The notes below the pieces were generated by a model that was not told the DNA's origin, ran no database searches, and worked only from the letters and a program-made list of their open reading frames with translations. The translations under genes and the position numbers were made by a program. From the NCBI GenBank assembly GCA_963815325.1, contig CAWFGG010000006.1:61436-125435 (forward strand): a stretch of 64,000 bases of DNA, given 5' to 3'. Position 1 is the first letter of the stretch. Each line of letters opens with the position of its first letter. This stretch comes from JABDII01 sp963815325. GTDB taxonomy: Bacteria; Gemmatimonadota; Gemmatimonadetes; Gemmatimonadales; GWC2-71-9. Positions 7,779-15,411 of the stretch are shown piece by piece.

Positions 7779-10196
7779 ATGGCCGACAGCCCCCCCAACC
7801 CCAATCTCCCAGATCTCGCGTACCCCACTGGGGTCCCAGAGGTCGCGGCGCAATCCCAAAGCGGACTCGCCCCACCAACGTCGTACGGTGAAGACGAGGG
7901 TGGCATCGATTGGGGTCGCTATCTGGCTGCCCTCCGACGCTACAAGTGGATGATCATCGGGCTCACCGTGCTCGGCACCGTGGGTGGCGTGTTCGGAAGC
8001 CGATTCATCAAACCGGACTATTCAACCACCGCAAAGATTTGGATTGAGCCCAATCCGGGACAGCGCGGCCCGATCCGGGCGCGCGAGCTGCTGGATGAGG
8101 AGGCGTGGAGCGAGCTTCTCAACACATGGGTCGTGCTCGACTCGGCGGCGCTAAAGGCAAAGCTCTTTCTGGAGACCGCGCCGGCAGATTCGGCCGTATT
8201 CGAGACCTTCGATTTGCGCGAGCCGTACACTCCCGGGGAGTACGCGCTCGCGCTGACCCCGGACGGACGGCAGTACGTTCTCCGGAGCGGTGCCACAGCG
8301 GTGGAAACCGGGACACCGGGTGACTCGATCGGCAGGTCCGTCGGGTTTGTTTGGACCCCCAATCCAGCGGTATTGGAAACAGGCCGGACCATCTCATTCA
8401 GCGTCACCTCCGTGCGCGCAGCCGCCGCCGCGATCGTACCGAGTTTGGCACCTCGCCTCACAGGAGGGGGGAACTTCCTCACCATTTCGTACACTGGGAA
8501 GGATCCCCAACTGGTCACCACGACCCTCAACGCGGTGGTCGATCAGTTCATTTCGGTTGCCGCCGAGCAGAAGACTCGCAAACTGACGGCACAACTCGAG
8601 GCACTGGAAGAGCAGGTCCAGATCGCGGGAGCCGACCTCCGGGAAAAGGAGAATCGGCTCGAGAACTTCAGGGTTCGCACCATTACCCTGCCGAATGAAG
8701 GCGTTCCCGTGGCGGCCGGCCTTTCATCCACGCAGCCGACCGTGATGACCAACTACTTCCAGCAGCGGCTGGCCCTGGATGCCCTGCAGCAGGACCGGAG
8801 GGCACTCGAGGACGCCCTAGCTCGCACAGCCACGACCTCGACCACCATTGAAGCCTTCCAGGCCATTCCGAAGGTCCAGTCGTCACCCGAGTTGAGCGGC
8901 GCGCTCCAGCAGCTGGCAGCGGAGGAGACCGGACTTCGGACCGATCTCTTCGTCTATACTGAGGACCACCGACTGGTCCAGGATCGGAAGGAGCGGATTC
9001 GGACGCTGCGCTCCGAGACGATTCCGCAGTTGGCGCGGGGGCTCATCGCCGAAGTCGGTATCCAGGAGCAGACCCTCGAGCAGCAGCTCGGAACGGCGTC
9101 CCGTGAACTCCAGCAGATCCCGACACGGACAATCACCGAGCAGCGGCTCACCCGCGAGAAGGGCTCGGCGGAGGTCTTGTTTCAGCAACTGCAAAACAAC
9201 TACGAGCAGACCAAGTTCGCCCTCGCCAGCACCATCCCGGACGTGAGCCTGCTCGACGCAGCCGGGCGCGCGCGCCCAACCAGCAATACCGCGCCGCAGA
9301 TCTGGCTCCTCGGATTTCTCGGGAGCCTCGGGGCAGGCATTCTCCTCGCTCTCATCCTCGACCGCTTGGACCGGCGCGTGCGTTATCCGGACCAGGTGAC
9401 CCGCGATCTGGGGCTGACCATCCTGGGCGCCATCCCCGCCATCCGAAAGGTGAAGGTGGGCAAGCGGGACACCGACGAGGCGTCTCAGGTGGTGGAGGCG
9501 TTCCGGACCATCCGGCTCAACCTGGCCCACTCCTACGGCGCGGCCGGGCCGGTCTTGCTCACCGTATCGAGTCCCGGCCCCGGGGACGGTAAGTCGCTCG
9601 TCTCAGCCAACCTCGCCCTGTCGTTTGCCGAGGCTGGCTACAAGACCCTGTTGGTCGACGGCGACATTCGGCGGGGCGAGCTGCATCGCATGTTCGGCCT
9701 CAACCGCCAGCCCGGCCTGTTGGACTTCCTGACCCAGGAGGCCACGCTGGACGAGGTGCTGAAGCCGACGACGCACCGCGGCCTCACCGTGCTTCCATGT
9801 GGGACCCGGCGCCACCGCGGCCCCGAGATGTTGGGCTCACCACCGATGACGGAACTCATGGCCGAAGTGAAATCGCGCTTCAACGCCATCGTGGTGGACA
9901 GCCCGCCCTTGGGCGCCGGCATCGACCCCTTCGTGCTCGGGACCGCCACGGGACACATGCTCCTGGTCCTCCGCTCCGGCGAAACCGATCGCCAGATGGC
10001 GGAGGCCAAGCTGCGCCTGATGGACCGCCTCCCGATCCGGATGCTCGGCGCGGTGCTCAACGACATCCAGACGCAGCACGGTGCCTACCGGTACTACTCG
10101 TACGTCTACGGCTACACCGCGGACGACGAGGTGGTAGGTCAATTGCCGGTGGGCCATGGAAACGGCAACGACGAAAGTACCGGCTATGATCCGTGA
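7779..10196 (+). CDS. Wzc-like polysaccharide co-polymerase / BY-type tyrosine kinase
   Basis: Inner-membrane polysaccharide co-polymerase fused to its cytoplasmic tyrosine autokinase, 805 residues. A Wzz-type domain begins with a transmembrane helix at about 52-74 (YKWMIIGLTVLG), followed by a periplasmic region with long coiled coils (about 260-330 and 375-470) and a second helix at about 505-530. The C-terminal kinase has Walker A SPGPGDGKS (about 598-606), Walker A' LLVDGDIRRG (near 624), Walker B IVVDSPP (near 705) and a tyrosine cluster YRYYSYVYGY near 770-780 where cyclic phosphorylation controls chain length and export. It heads the EPS locus behind a candidate sigma-54 promoter and ends at a large palindrome. 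Confidence 0.95.
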   Translation: MADSPPNPNLPDLAYPTGVPEVAAQSQSGLAPPTSYGEDEGGIDWGRYLAALRRYKWMIIGLTVLGTVGGVFGSRFIKPDYSTTAKIWIEPNPGQRGPIRARELLDEEAWSELLNTWVVLDSAALKAKLFLETAPADSAVFETFDLREPYTPGEYALALTPDGRQYVLRSGATAVETGTPGDSIGRSVGFVWTPNPAVLETGRTISFSVTSVRAAAAAIVPSLAPRLTGGGNFLTISYTGKDPQLVTTTLNAVVDQFISVAAEQKTRKLTAQLEALEEQVQIAGADLREKENRLENFRVRTITLPNEGVPVAAGLSSTQPTVMTNYFQQRLALDALQQDRRALEDALARTATTSTTIEAFQAIPKVQSSPELSGALQQLAAEETGLRTDLFVYTEDHRLVQDRKERIRTLRSETIPQLARGLIAEVGIQEQTLEQQLGTASRELQQIPTRTITEQRLTREKGSAEVLFQQLQNNYEQTKFALASTIPDVSLLDAAGRARPTSNTAPQIWLLGFLGSLGAGILLALILDRLDRRVRYPDQVTRDLGLTILGAIPAIRKVKVGKRDTDEASQVVEAFRTIRLNLAHSYGAAGPVLLTVSSPGPGDGKSLVSANLALSFAEAGYKTLLVDGDIRRGELHRMFGLNRQPGLLDFLTQEATLDEVLKPTTHRGLTVLPCGTRRHRGPEMLGSPPMTELMAEVKSRFNAIVVDSPPLGAGIDPFVLGTATGHMLLVLRSGETDRQMAEAKLRLMDRLPIRMLGAVLNDIQTQHGAYRYYSYVYGYTADDEVVGQLPVGHGNGNDESTGYDP

Positions 10197-10210
10197 GCCG
10201 GGTCGATGAG

Positions 10211-10275
10211 ACCGAGGCCGAGCAACGCAAAGGCCCTCCCACTCCGGGAGGGCCTTTGCGTTGCTCGGCCTCGGT
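10211..10275. terminator. Perfect 30-bp-stem palindrome, bidirectional terminator candidate
   Basis: Bases 10211-10240 and 10246-10275 are exact reverse complements separated by a 5-base loop. The structure lies between two convergent genes (stops at 10196 and 10282), as expected of a shared intrinsic terminator, although no T-run follows on either strand. A perfect 30-bp stem is longer than most terminators. Confidence 0.75.
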
Positions 10276-10281
10276 GAGATC

Positions 10282-11295
10282 CTAGTGGAGAGGGCCTTCA
10301 AACGCCCGCACCACACGCCCGGCGGCAGTCTCCGGCTCACCCAGGACCCGGCGGAGGGCAGTCGTGGCCCGAAGAAGGAGCTCCACCGGGTCGAGCGCGG
10401 CCTCCGCAAAGTCGGGCACGACCGAATAGCCGGCTCGCAGACGAATGCGGACCAACTCCTGCGCAGGTAAGGGCGCGGCCTCAATGATCTCACCCAAACG
10501 ATCGACCAGCCGAAGCACGCCCTCCGAGTCGGTCGCCGGAGCAATCACCGCGAACTCCCTTGGCCCAAGCCGGCCGATCGCATCGGACGACCGACCGCGT
10601 TCGCGCATAACATTTCCGACGGCCTCGGCCACCACCGCGGCGTAGTCCTCAGTCCCCTCGTGCTCCTTGGGGTAGGCAGGCTCGGGTGAGAACACCACAC
10701 AGGCCAACGCGTGGTGGTGACGATACGCTTCAGATCCAATCTCGCGAGCCCGATGCGCCAGACCGCGCATGTTGTACAGGCCCGTATCATGATCCAACAA
10801 ACTCTGGTCGCGCAGAATGTCGACCTCGCGCTTCGCCTGGAGGAACGTGTGCAATTTCAGGAGCAGCGACTCACCGTCCAGCGGCTGGCCAAGGAACTCC
10901 CAAGCGCCAGCGCGGTGAGCCTCGAGCCGCTGAGCGCGTCCGGACGGACCTGCCGTGGTGATGATCACAGGGATCGTGGCGCAGAACCTGGGGTCGTCGC
11001 GCAGGGTCCGGCAGACCTCGAAGCCTGAGATATCGGGCAGCTGCGCCTCGATGATCACCAGATCGGGCTGAGCCGTTCGGGCCCGCTCCAGTGCCTGGAG
11101 CCCGGTATAGGCGCGGAGCACCGCATACCCTTCCGGGGCGAGGATGCTCTCGAGCGATCGGGAGGACCATTCCTGATCGTTGGCGATCAGTACTAGCGGC
11201 GGGCGCGTCTCGGTCGTCTCACGAGGCGGACGCTGGGCAGGAAGGTCGATCGCCCTGGCTCCGGCGTTGTCATGGTCGGTCATGGCTGGCTTCAC
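10282..11295 (-). CDS. Degenerate receiver plus degenerate GGDEF-domain protein
   Basis: Predicted cytoplasmic signalling protein of 337 residues. Residues about 33-150 have a CheY-like receiver fold, but the phospho-acceptor Asp is replaced by Glu (VIIEAQLPDISG), the acidic pair is reduced (ANDQE) and the conserved Lys-Pro is QP. Residues about 165-330 follow a diguanylate-cyclase layout beginning DHDTGLYN, but the active-site GGDEF reads GPREF. Both catalytic sites therefore look inactive, suggesting a constitutive or protein/ligand-binding regulator. Start is GTG at 11295 or ATG at 11283; neither has a strong ribosome site. It points back toward the Wzc-like gene and probably modulates EPS production. 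Confidence 0.8.
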   Translation of the reverse strand: MKPAMTDHDNAGARAIDLPAQRPPRETTETRPPLVLIANDQEWSSRSLESILAPEGYAVLRAYTGLQALERARTAQPDLVIIEAQLPDISGFEVCRTLRDDPRFCATIPVIITTAGPSGRAQRLEAHRAGAWEFLGQPLDGESLLLKLHTFLQAKREVDILRDQSLLDHDTGLYNMRGLAHRAREIGSEAYRHHHALACVVFSPEPAYPKEHEGTEDYAAVVAEAVGNVMRERGRSSDAIGRLGPREFAVIAPATDSEGVLRLVDRLGEIIEAAPLPAQELVRIRLRAGYSVVPDFAEAALDPVELLLRATTALRRVLGEPETAAGRVVRAFEGPLH

Positions 11296-11945
11296 CGTGC
11301 AGGAGTCGTGCGATGCCGTGGCGCACGACCGCGGAGGCCGTACCTGTCAGGTAATCGCATTCCAAGGAAGAACTTATGCGTGGTCGGGCGCAAGATGTCC
11401 AGTGGCGCGGGGCGATGCGGCACCGCCACAGAAAGACCGGGGCAGTCCACAGGTCGGATGACGGGTTCGTGAGGGCATCATGTGGCGGAGACGAGCCGAG
11501 CTGATGTGGCTCTGCAGCCACATCGCCCTCTGAGCCAGGGGCGACGTCGAGGATGGGGAACTCGGTAATCTTCTATGCAACAAGAACTTAGCGTCAGCTA
11601 ATCGCCCCGCGCCCTACCCGGTCCGCCGGACCGCGAGAACGGCAACACTTTTGAGTATGAGTATGGGCAGGAGTGCTCGACCCGAGCCAATGGTCCCCAG
11701 CGCAGGTAGCCCTCATGCTCTGTCTCCAATGTGATGTGTCCAATGGCGGCCAGCCCTCCGACGAGCCGGATCCCGTGGCCCCCGACATTCGGTGCGACCG
11801 GTGCGGCGAGCCCATCGAATATGGGTGCGCCAATGATGCTCGTACCGGGTTCCTCGCCCGGCTCCGGAGCTTCGGTCTGGGAGAGACCCCTTCGCCATTG
11901 TTCTCCCCCGACTGGAGACGGCCGGCGCACTGATCCAGGCCTCGA

Positions 11946-11962
11946 TCGTGACCGTGTCACGA
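11946..11962. promoter_or_regulatory. Palindromic candidate activator site upstream of the Wza promoter
   Basis: TCGTGAC-CGT-GTCACGA is a perfect inverted repeat with 7-base arms. Its centre is about 47 bases upstream of the -24 GG of the sigma-54-like promoter. It shares the GTGA...TCAC half-sites of the palindrome upstream of the Wzc-like gene, with a spacer one base shorter, so both may bind the same regulator. This is inference from sequence only. Confidence 0.4.
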
Positions 11963-11999
11963 CCGTCTCATGCCGCGCAGGGCCTTCCGAAGTCGCGTC

Positions 12000-12015
12000 T
12001 GGCAGGTATTTTGCA
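12000..12015 (+). promoter_or_regulatory. Strong candidate sigma-54 promoter of the Wza-like gene
   Basis: TGGCAGGTATTTTGCA matches 11 of the 12 informative positions of the sigma-54 consensus with exact GG-N10-GC spacing. It lies 109 bases upstream of the start codon at 12125, in otherwise non-coding sequence, and points into the Wza-like/sugar-transferase pair. Confidence 0.75.
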
Positions 12016-12124
12016 GCTCATACCCCTAATTGGTGTTATGTGTGGGCGGCCGGCCCTGTGGTGGATCTTCACTCGATTGAGATCGGTGCCAGCGGCTGCC
12101 CGGCCCCGGATGAGGTGTGAGGTG

Positions 12125-12865
12125 ATGCAAGTTGCGAAGGTGACCTGGGTGGCGCTCGCCCTGCTGACCAGCTTCAGCGTTGCATTGGAAGCTCAGGGCA
12201 ATCCGGACGCTCGGCGGGCCCAGACAACGCGGGCCGAACTCGAAGACCTGCTGGCTCGATCAGGTTCCAATCTCGACCCAGCCGAGCGGTTGATGCTCCA
12301 GGACCGGTTGACCAACGGCGACTTTCAGGTCGGCGACCGCATCGCGCTCATTGTGCTTCAGGACCCGACCCTCACCGATACCTTCACGGTCAAGGAAGGG
12401 CGCACCATTACCCTGCCGAACATCCCTGACATCTCGCTCCACGGCGTCCTGCGCTCGGAGGTACAAGACTACCTCACGGCGGAGCTCGGCAAGTATCTCC
12501 GAGAACCCACGGTGGAGGCCGTCGCGATGATTCGCGTGGCCATTCTCGGAGCCGTGGGACGGCCCGGGTATTACGCACTTCCTGCCCAGACGCTCCTGAG
12601 TGACGTCATCATGGCCGCCGGTGGCCCCGTGTCCACCGCCGACACCAAGAAGATTAGCGTTCGCCGGCAATCGTCGGAGTTCTTGAATCGCGACGAGACG
12701 CAGGCTGCCCTCACCTACGGGACAACGCTCGACCGCCTGAACATCCAGGGCGGCGACGAGATCGACGTGGGTAGCAAGTCGACCTTCCTGACATCGTTTC
12801 AGGGAATCGCAGTCCTGGTTACGGTACCGCTGGGTTTGATCTGGGCCATCGCGCGGGTGTTTTGA
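12125..12865 (+). CDS. Wza-like polysaccharide export protein (Poly_export/SLBB)
   Basis: Exported 246-residue protein of the polysaccharide export family. The start at 12125 has GAGGTG upstream (12112-12117) and gives a signal peptide (MQVAKVTWVALALLTSFSVALEAQG). The Poly_export-like domain is at about 75-140 (FQVGDRIALIVL, VKEGRTITLPNIPDISLHG), followed by an SLBB-like segment (VAILGAVGRPGYYALPAQ, LLSDVIMAAGG) and a C-terminal hydrophobic helix (GIAVLVTVPLGLIWAIARVF). There is no lipobox cysteine. It is shorter than classical Wza (about 380 residues), so it is probably a single-SLBB version forming or gating the export channel. The frame is open upstream to 11948, but the sigma-54 promoter lies inside that extension. 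Its stop overlaps the next gene. Confidence 0.9.
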   Translation: MQVAKVTWVALALLTSFSVALEAQGNPDARRAQTTRAELEDLLARSGSNLDPAERLMLQDRLTNGDFQVGDRIALIVLQDPTLTDTFTVKEGRTITLPNIPDISLHGVLRSEVQDYLTAELGKYLREPTVEAVAMIRVAILGAVGRPGYYALPAQTLLSDVIMAAGGPVSTADTKKISVRRQSSEFLNRDETQAALTYGTTLDRLNIQGGDEIDVGSKSTFLTSFQGIAVLVTVPLGLIWAIARVF

Positions 12866-13671
12866 CCAAACCTATGGATACCACAATTCCGGAGGACCGG
12901 ACGAAGTACACGGAGCGCCGCAGAAACCGGCCGAGTCAGCCGGACCCGACGCCAGGTGCGACTGCCCCGGACGGTCCAGCCGCCACCCAGAGTGAGCAAC
13001 CCGTGCCAGCGGCCACACTCGATTCGAAGCTCCAGCGGACAATCAACATCGCCGTGGCGACGCTGGGCCTGCTCCTGACCGCGCCACTGCTCGTCGTCAT
13101 TGCCATCGCCATCAAGCTCACCTCACCGGGCCCCGTCCTTTACCGACAGGCTCGGATCGGCATGGACCGCCGGAGTGCACGACGTGACGAAGGCGGAGAC
13201 GAGTACGAGAAGAAGCGGGTGCGCGATCTCGGCGGCGCTCCGTTCCGCATTTACAAGTTCCGCACCATGCAGGTCGATGCCGAGCGGGGATCCGGCGCGG
13301 TGTGGGCGCAAGAGCGCGACCCGCGGGTCACGTCGGTCGGGCGCATGCTCCGGCAATTCCGGCTCGACGAGCTGCCGCAGCTGTTCAACGTCATCCGCGG
13401 CGACATGAATATCGTAGGGCCCCGACCGGAACGGCCGGCGATCTTCGCGGACATGCGGGGGAAGATCGAGCACTACTCCGTGCGCCAGCGCACCCGGCCC
13501 GGTATTACCGGGCTCGCCCAAATCAACCAATCGTACGACTCGAGCGTCGACGATGTCCGCAAGAAGGTCGAGTTTGACCTGGAGTACATTGCCCGTCGGG
13601 GCTTGGCGCAGGACCTGCGGATCATGCTCAAGACCATTCCGGTCATCCTCTTCCGACGCGGTGGCTGGTAG
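12862..13671 (+). CDS. Undecaprenyl-phosphate sugar-1-phosphate transferase (bacterial sugar transferase family)
   Basis: Initiating glycosyltransferase of 269 residues that moves a sugar-1-phosphate from a nucleotide sugar to the lipid carrier, starting repeat-unit synthesis. After a disordered Pro-rich N terminus comes one membrane segment (VATLGLLLTAPLLVVIAIAI, about 70-90) and the PglC/WbaP catalytic domain: TSPGPVLYRQ, FRIYKFRTM, LRQFRLDELPQLFNV, VGPRPERP and RPGITGLAQI. It lacks the long five-helix N terminus of full WcaJ/WbaP proteins, so it is a short form. TTG at 12862 overlaps the Wza stop (TTGA); ATG at 12874 is an alternative. Confidence 0.93.
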   Translation: MTKPMDTTIPEDRTKYTERRRNRPSQPDPTPGATAPDGPAATQSEQPVPAATLDSKLQRTINIAVATLGLLLTAPLLVVIAIAIKLTSPGPVLYRQARIGMDRRSARRDEGGDEYEKKRVRDLGGAPFRIYKFRTMQVDAERGSGAVWAQERDPRVTSVGRMLRQFRLDELPQLFNVIRGDMNIVGPRPERPAIFADMRGKIEHYSVRQRTRPGITGLAQINQSYDSSVDDVRKKVEFDLEYIARRGLAQDLRIMLKTIPVILFRRGGW

Positions 13672-13755
13672 CCCCTTCCCATCGACTGCCCCCAACGCAC
13701 ATCTCAATGCCAGGGGATTCACCGACGCCGCGCTCCAAAGGCGGGCGCGCCGCTT

Positions 13756-14422
13756 CTATGGTCGAGGATGGGTGGCCCGGTACAACAACCGCTCGGAGGC
13801 CTGTAGGATCCGGACGGACACCGGAAAGCTGGCCGGTGCGTAGGTGGGGACCTTGAGGGAGCGAATACCAGCGAGATTCGCTCCGGCAATGTCGGTCAGG
13901 TACTGGTCTCCCACCATGAGGACCTTCTCGGGGGAATCGGCATTGAGCGCTTTGAGGGCAACGGCGATGAGTTCGGTGCTCGGCTTTCGGAACGCTCGGG
14001 CAGGAGCTGTCGAGTCGGCTGGGAGTGCCCTGGGGTCCCACGACTCGGACCCCCGAAGGAGGATCCTTCCCACGACGCCGTCGGCGGTCGCGTAGGCGCG
14101 CACAATCGGAATGTCTGGGAACATGGCTGCCCAGTTCCCGGTATCGGGATTCGTCGGCGTTCGAGAGGATGGCGTGCCGAAGCCCTGGGGCCGAGACGAG
14201 ACGTTGGAATGACGGGCGGAATGGCTCCGCCACCTCGCGGCCATGGCGTGGCATCAGGGTTCCATCGACGTCCCAGATGACCGCCTCGATGCCGAGCGAC
14301 TCCAGCAGCGCCGGTTCGATGGCGCCCACGTCCGGAAGTGCGAGCGACGGCTGCATGTGCCGCACCAGAATCGCGGCTTTGGGTAGGGCTTGCCGGAGGG
14401 TCATGAGCCAGTCAGTTACCAC
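13756..14422 (-). CDS. HAD-superfamily phosphatase, frameshifted
   Basis: HAD-like hydrolase of about 220 residues. The first part (from 14422) contains the nucleophile motif VIWDVDGTLMP and the motif II region HAILSNADES; the rest is in another frame and contains FPDIPIVRAYA and the motif III/IV region FRKPSTELIAVAL and VLMVGDQYLTDI. The two frames join around 14125-14140 at the sequence encoding REL-G-MFPDIP, so one base is probably missing or extra. The domain order resembles YqeG-type HAD phosphatases. It lies 55 bases after a GT2 gene on the same strand. A role in dephosphorylating a sugar phosphate is possible but not shown. Confidence 0.75.
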
Positions 14423-14477
14423 AAGGCAGTTCCCCGCGTCGCGCGAGACAGGCCGACGGCTGCCTCATCCGGCATGG

Positions 14478-15206
14478 TCAACCGGCCGGTCGAGTCCTGA
14501 CGAACAGGTTGTATTTGACGATGCACCAGAGCGCACGGACGCCGTCTCGCCAGCCGATCTTCTTCCCTTCTGCGTAGGTACGGCCCGCGTAGCTGATGCC
14601 AACCTCATAAATGCGGGCCCCGAGGCGGGCCACCTTGGCGGTGATCTCCGGCTCGAACCCAAATCGATCTTCTTGAATCGTGATCTGACGGAGAACATCG
14701 GACCGAAACAGCTTGTAGCAGGTCTCCATGTCGGTGAGGTTGAGATTGGTAAAGGCATTGGAGACCAAGGTAAGGAATCTGTTGCCCAAATAATGCCAGA
14801 AGAACAGCACGCGATGCGAATCGCCCCCCATGAACCGCGAGCCATAGACCACGTCCGCGTTGCCGTCGAGTACGGGAGCGAGAAGCCTTCGGTACTCGCG
14901 GGGGTCATACTCGAGATCCGCATCCTGAATCAGAATCAGGTCGCCACGGGCCTCCTGGAACCCACGCCGCAGGGCTGCTCCCTTGCCCATGTTTCGAGGA
15001 GCGAAGAAGATCCTCACCCGTTCGTTCTCCTCGAATGCCGCAAGCCGGTCGCGCGTTGAATCGGTGGATCCATCGTCGACCACCACGGCTTCCAAGGAGA
15101 TGTTCGCGGGAAGCGGCGCCTCCAAGACACGAGTCAGGAGCCTGCTCACGGACTCTTCCTCGTTGTACACCGGAATCACGACGGAGAGTAACAGGGTATT
15201 GGTCAT
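14478..15206 (-). CDS. GT2 family glycosyltransferase (dolichol-phosphate-mannose-synthase-like)
   Basis: Cytoplasmic glycosyltransferase of 242 residues with the DPM1/GT2 layout: SVVIPVYNEEESV at the start, VVVDDGSTDSTRD, the metal-binding DAD in LIQDADLEYDP, and YGSRFMGG. Such enzymes make polyprenyl-phosphate sugars, the donors used by GT-C membrane transferases, which are abundant here. The start at 15206 (MTNTLLLSVVIP) puts the first beta strand at the N terminus; the frame stays open to 15407 without similarity. It is divergent from the large rightward cluster. Confidence 0.92.
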   Translation of the reverse strand: MTNTLLLSVVIPVYNEEESVSRLLTRVLEAPLPANISLEAVVVDDGSTDSTRDRLAAFEENERVRIFFAPRNMGKGAALRRGFQEARGDLILIQDADLEYDPREYRRLLAPVLDGNADVVYGSRFMGGDSHRVLFFWHYLGNRFLTLVSNAFTNLNLTDMETCYKLFRSDVLRQITIQEDRFGFEPEITAKVARLGARIYEVGISYAGRTYAEGKKIGWRDGVRALWCIVKYNLFVRTRPAG

Positions 15207-15330
15207 CGCAGCGAGTGACGAAGAGAGTGAGGACGCGACGGAAGCACGACCGCCTGCGGGATACGGACTCTCACCTGATCGGAAACATGGCTCCTTCACG
15301 CCCAAGTGTGCAATCAAGCGGCAACATCCG

Positions 15331-15346
15331 TGGCAATATCGATGCC
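15331..15346 (+). promoter_or_regulatory. Possible sigma-54 promoter before the 27-kb rightward cluster
   Basis: TGGCAATATCGATGCC has a perfect TGGCA -24 element and GG-N10-GC spacing, but the -12 element is ATGCC instead of TTGCA (8 of 12 informative positions). It lies 66 bases before the start at 15412, similar to the spacing at the Wzc gene. Confidence 0.35.
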
Positions 15347-15411
15347 GCCCTGCACGGGAGCGAGGGTCTTTGGGCCGCCGCGGCAGTGGGGCGCCATATG
15401 AGGCCACGGTA

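Larger units (their letters stand above)
11296..12124. other. 829-base intergenic region before the Wza-like gene
   Basis: No convincing gene was found. Two short opposing frames overlap: one rightward (11673-11933, 86 residues) contains two CxxC pairs (CLQC and CDRC), weakly reminiscent of a zinc ribbon, and one leftward (11598-11960) is Gly/Pro-rich. Neither has a clear ribosome site or a recognisable family. The right end holds a palindrome (11946-11962) and a strong sigma-54-like promoter (12000-12015) serving the Wza-like gene. Confidence 0.5.

Noticed and set aside
11329..11344. Minus-strand sigma-54-like AGGTACGGCCTCCGCG before the degenerate receiver-GGDEF gene
   Set aside because: Spacing is right and the -24 element is fair, but the -12 element is CCGCG instead of TTGCA.
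11598..11960. Leftward 120-residue open frame in the gap before Wza
   Set aside because: No recognisable domain or ribosome site, and it runs into the palindrome upstream of the sigma-54 promoter.
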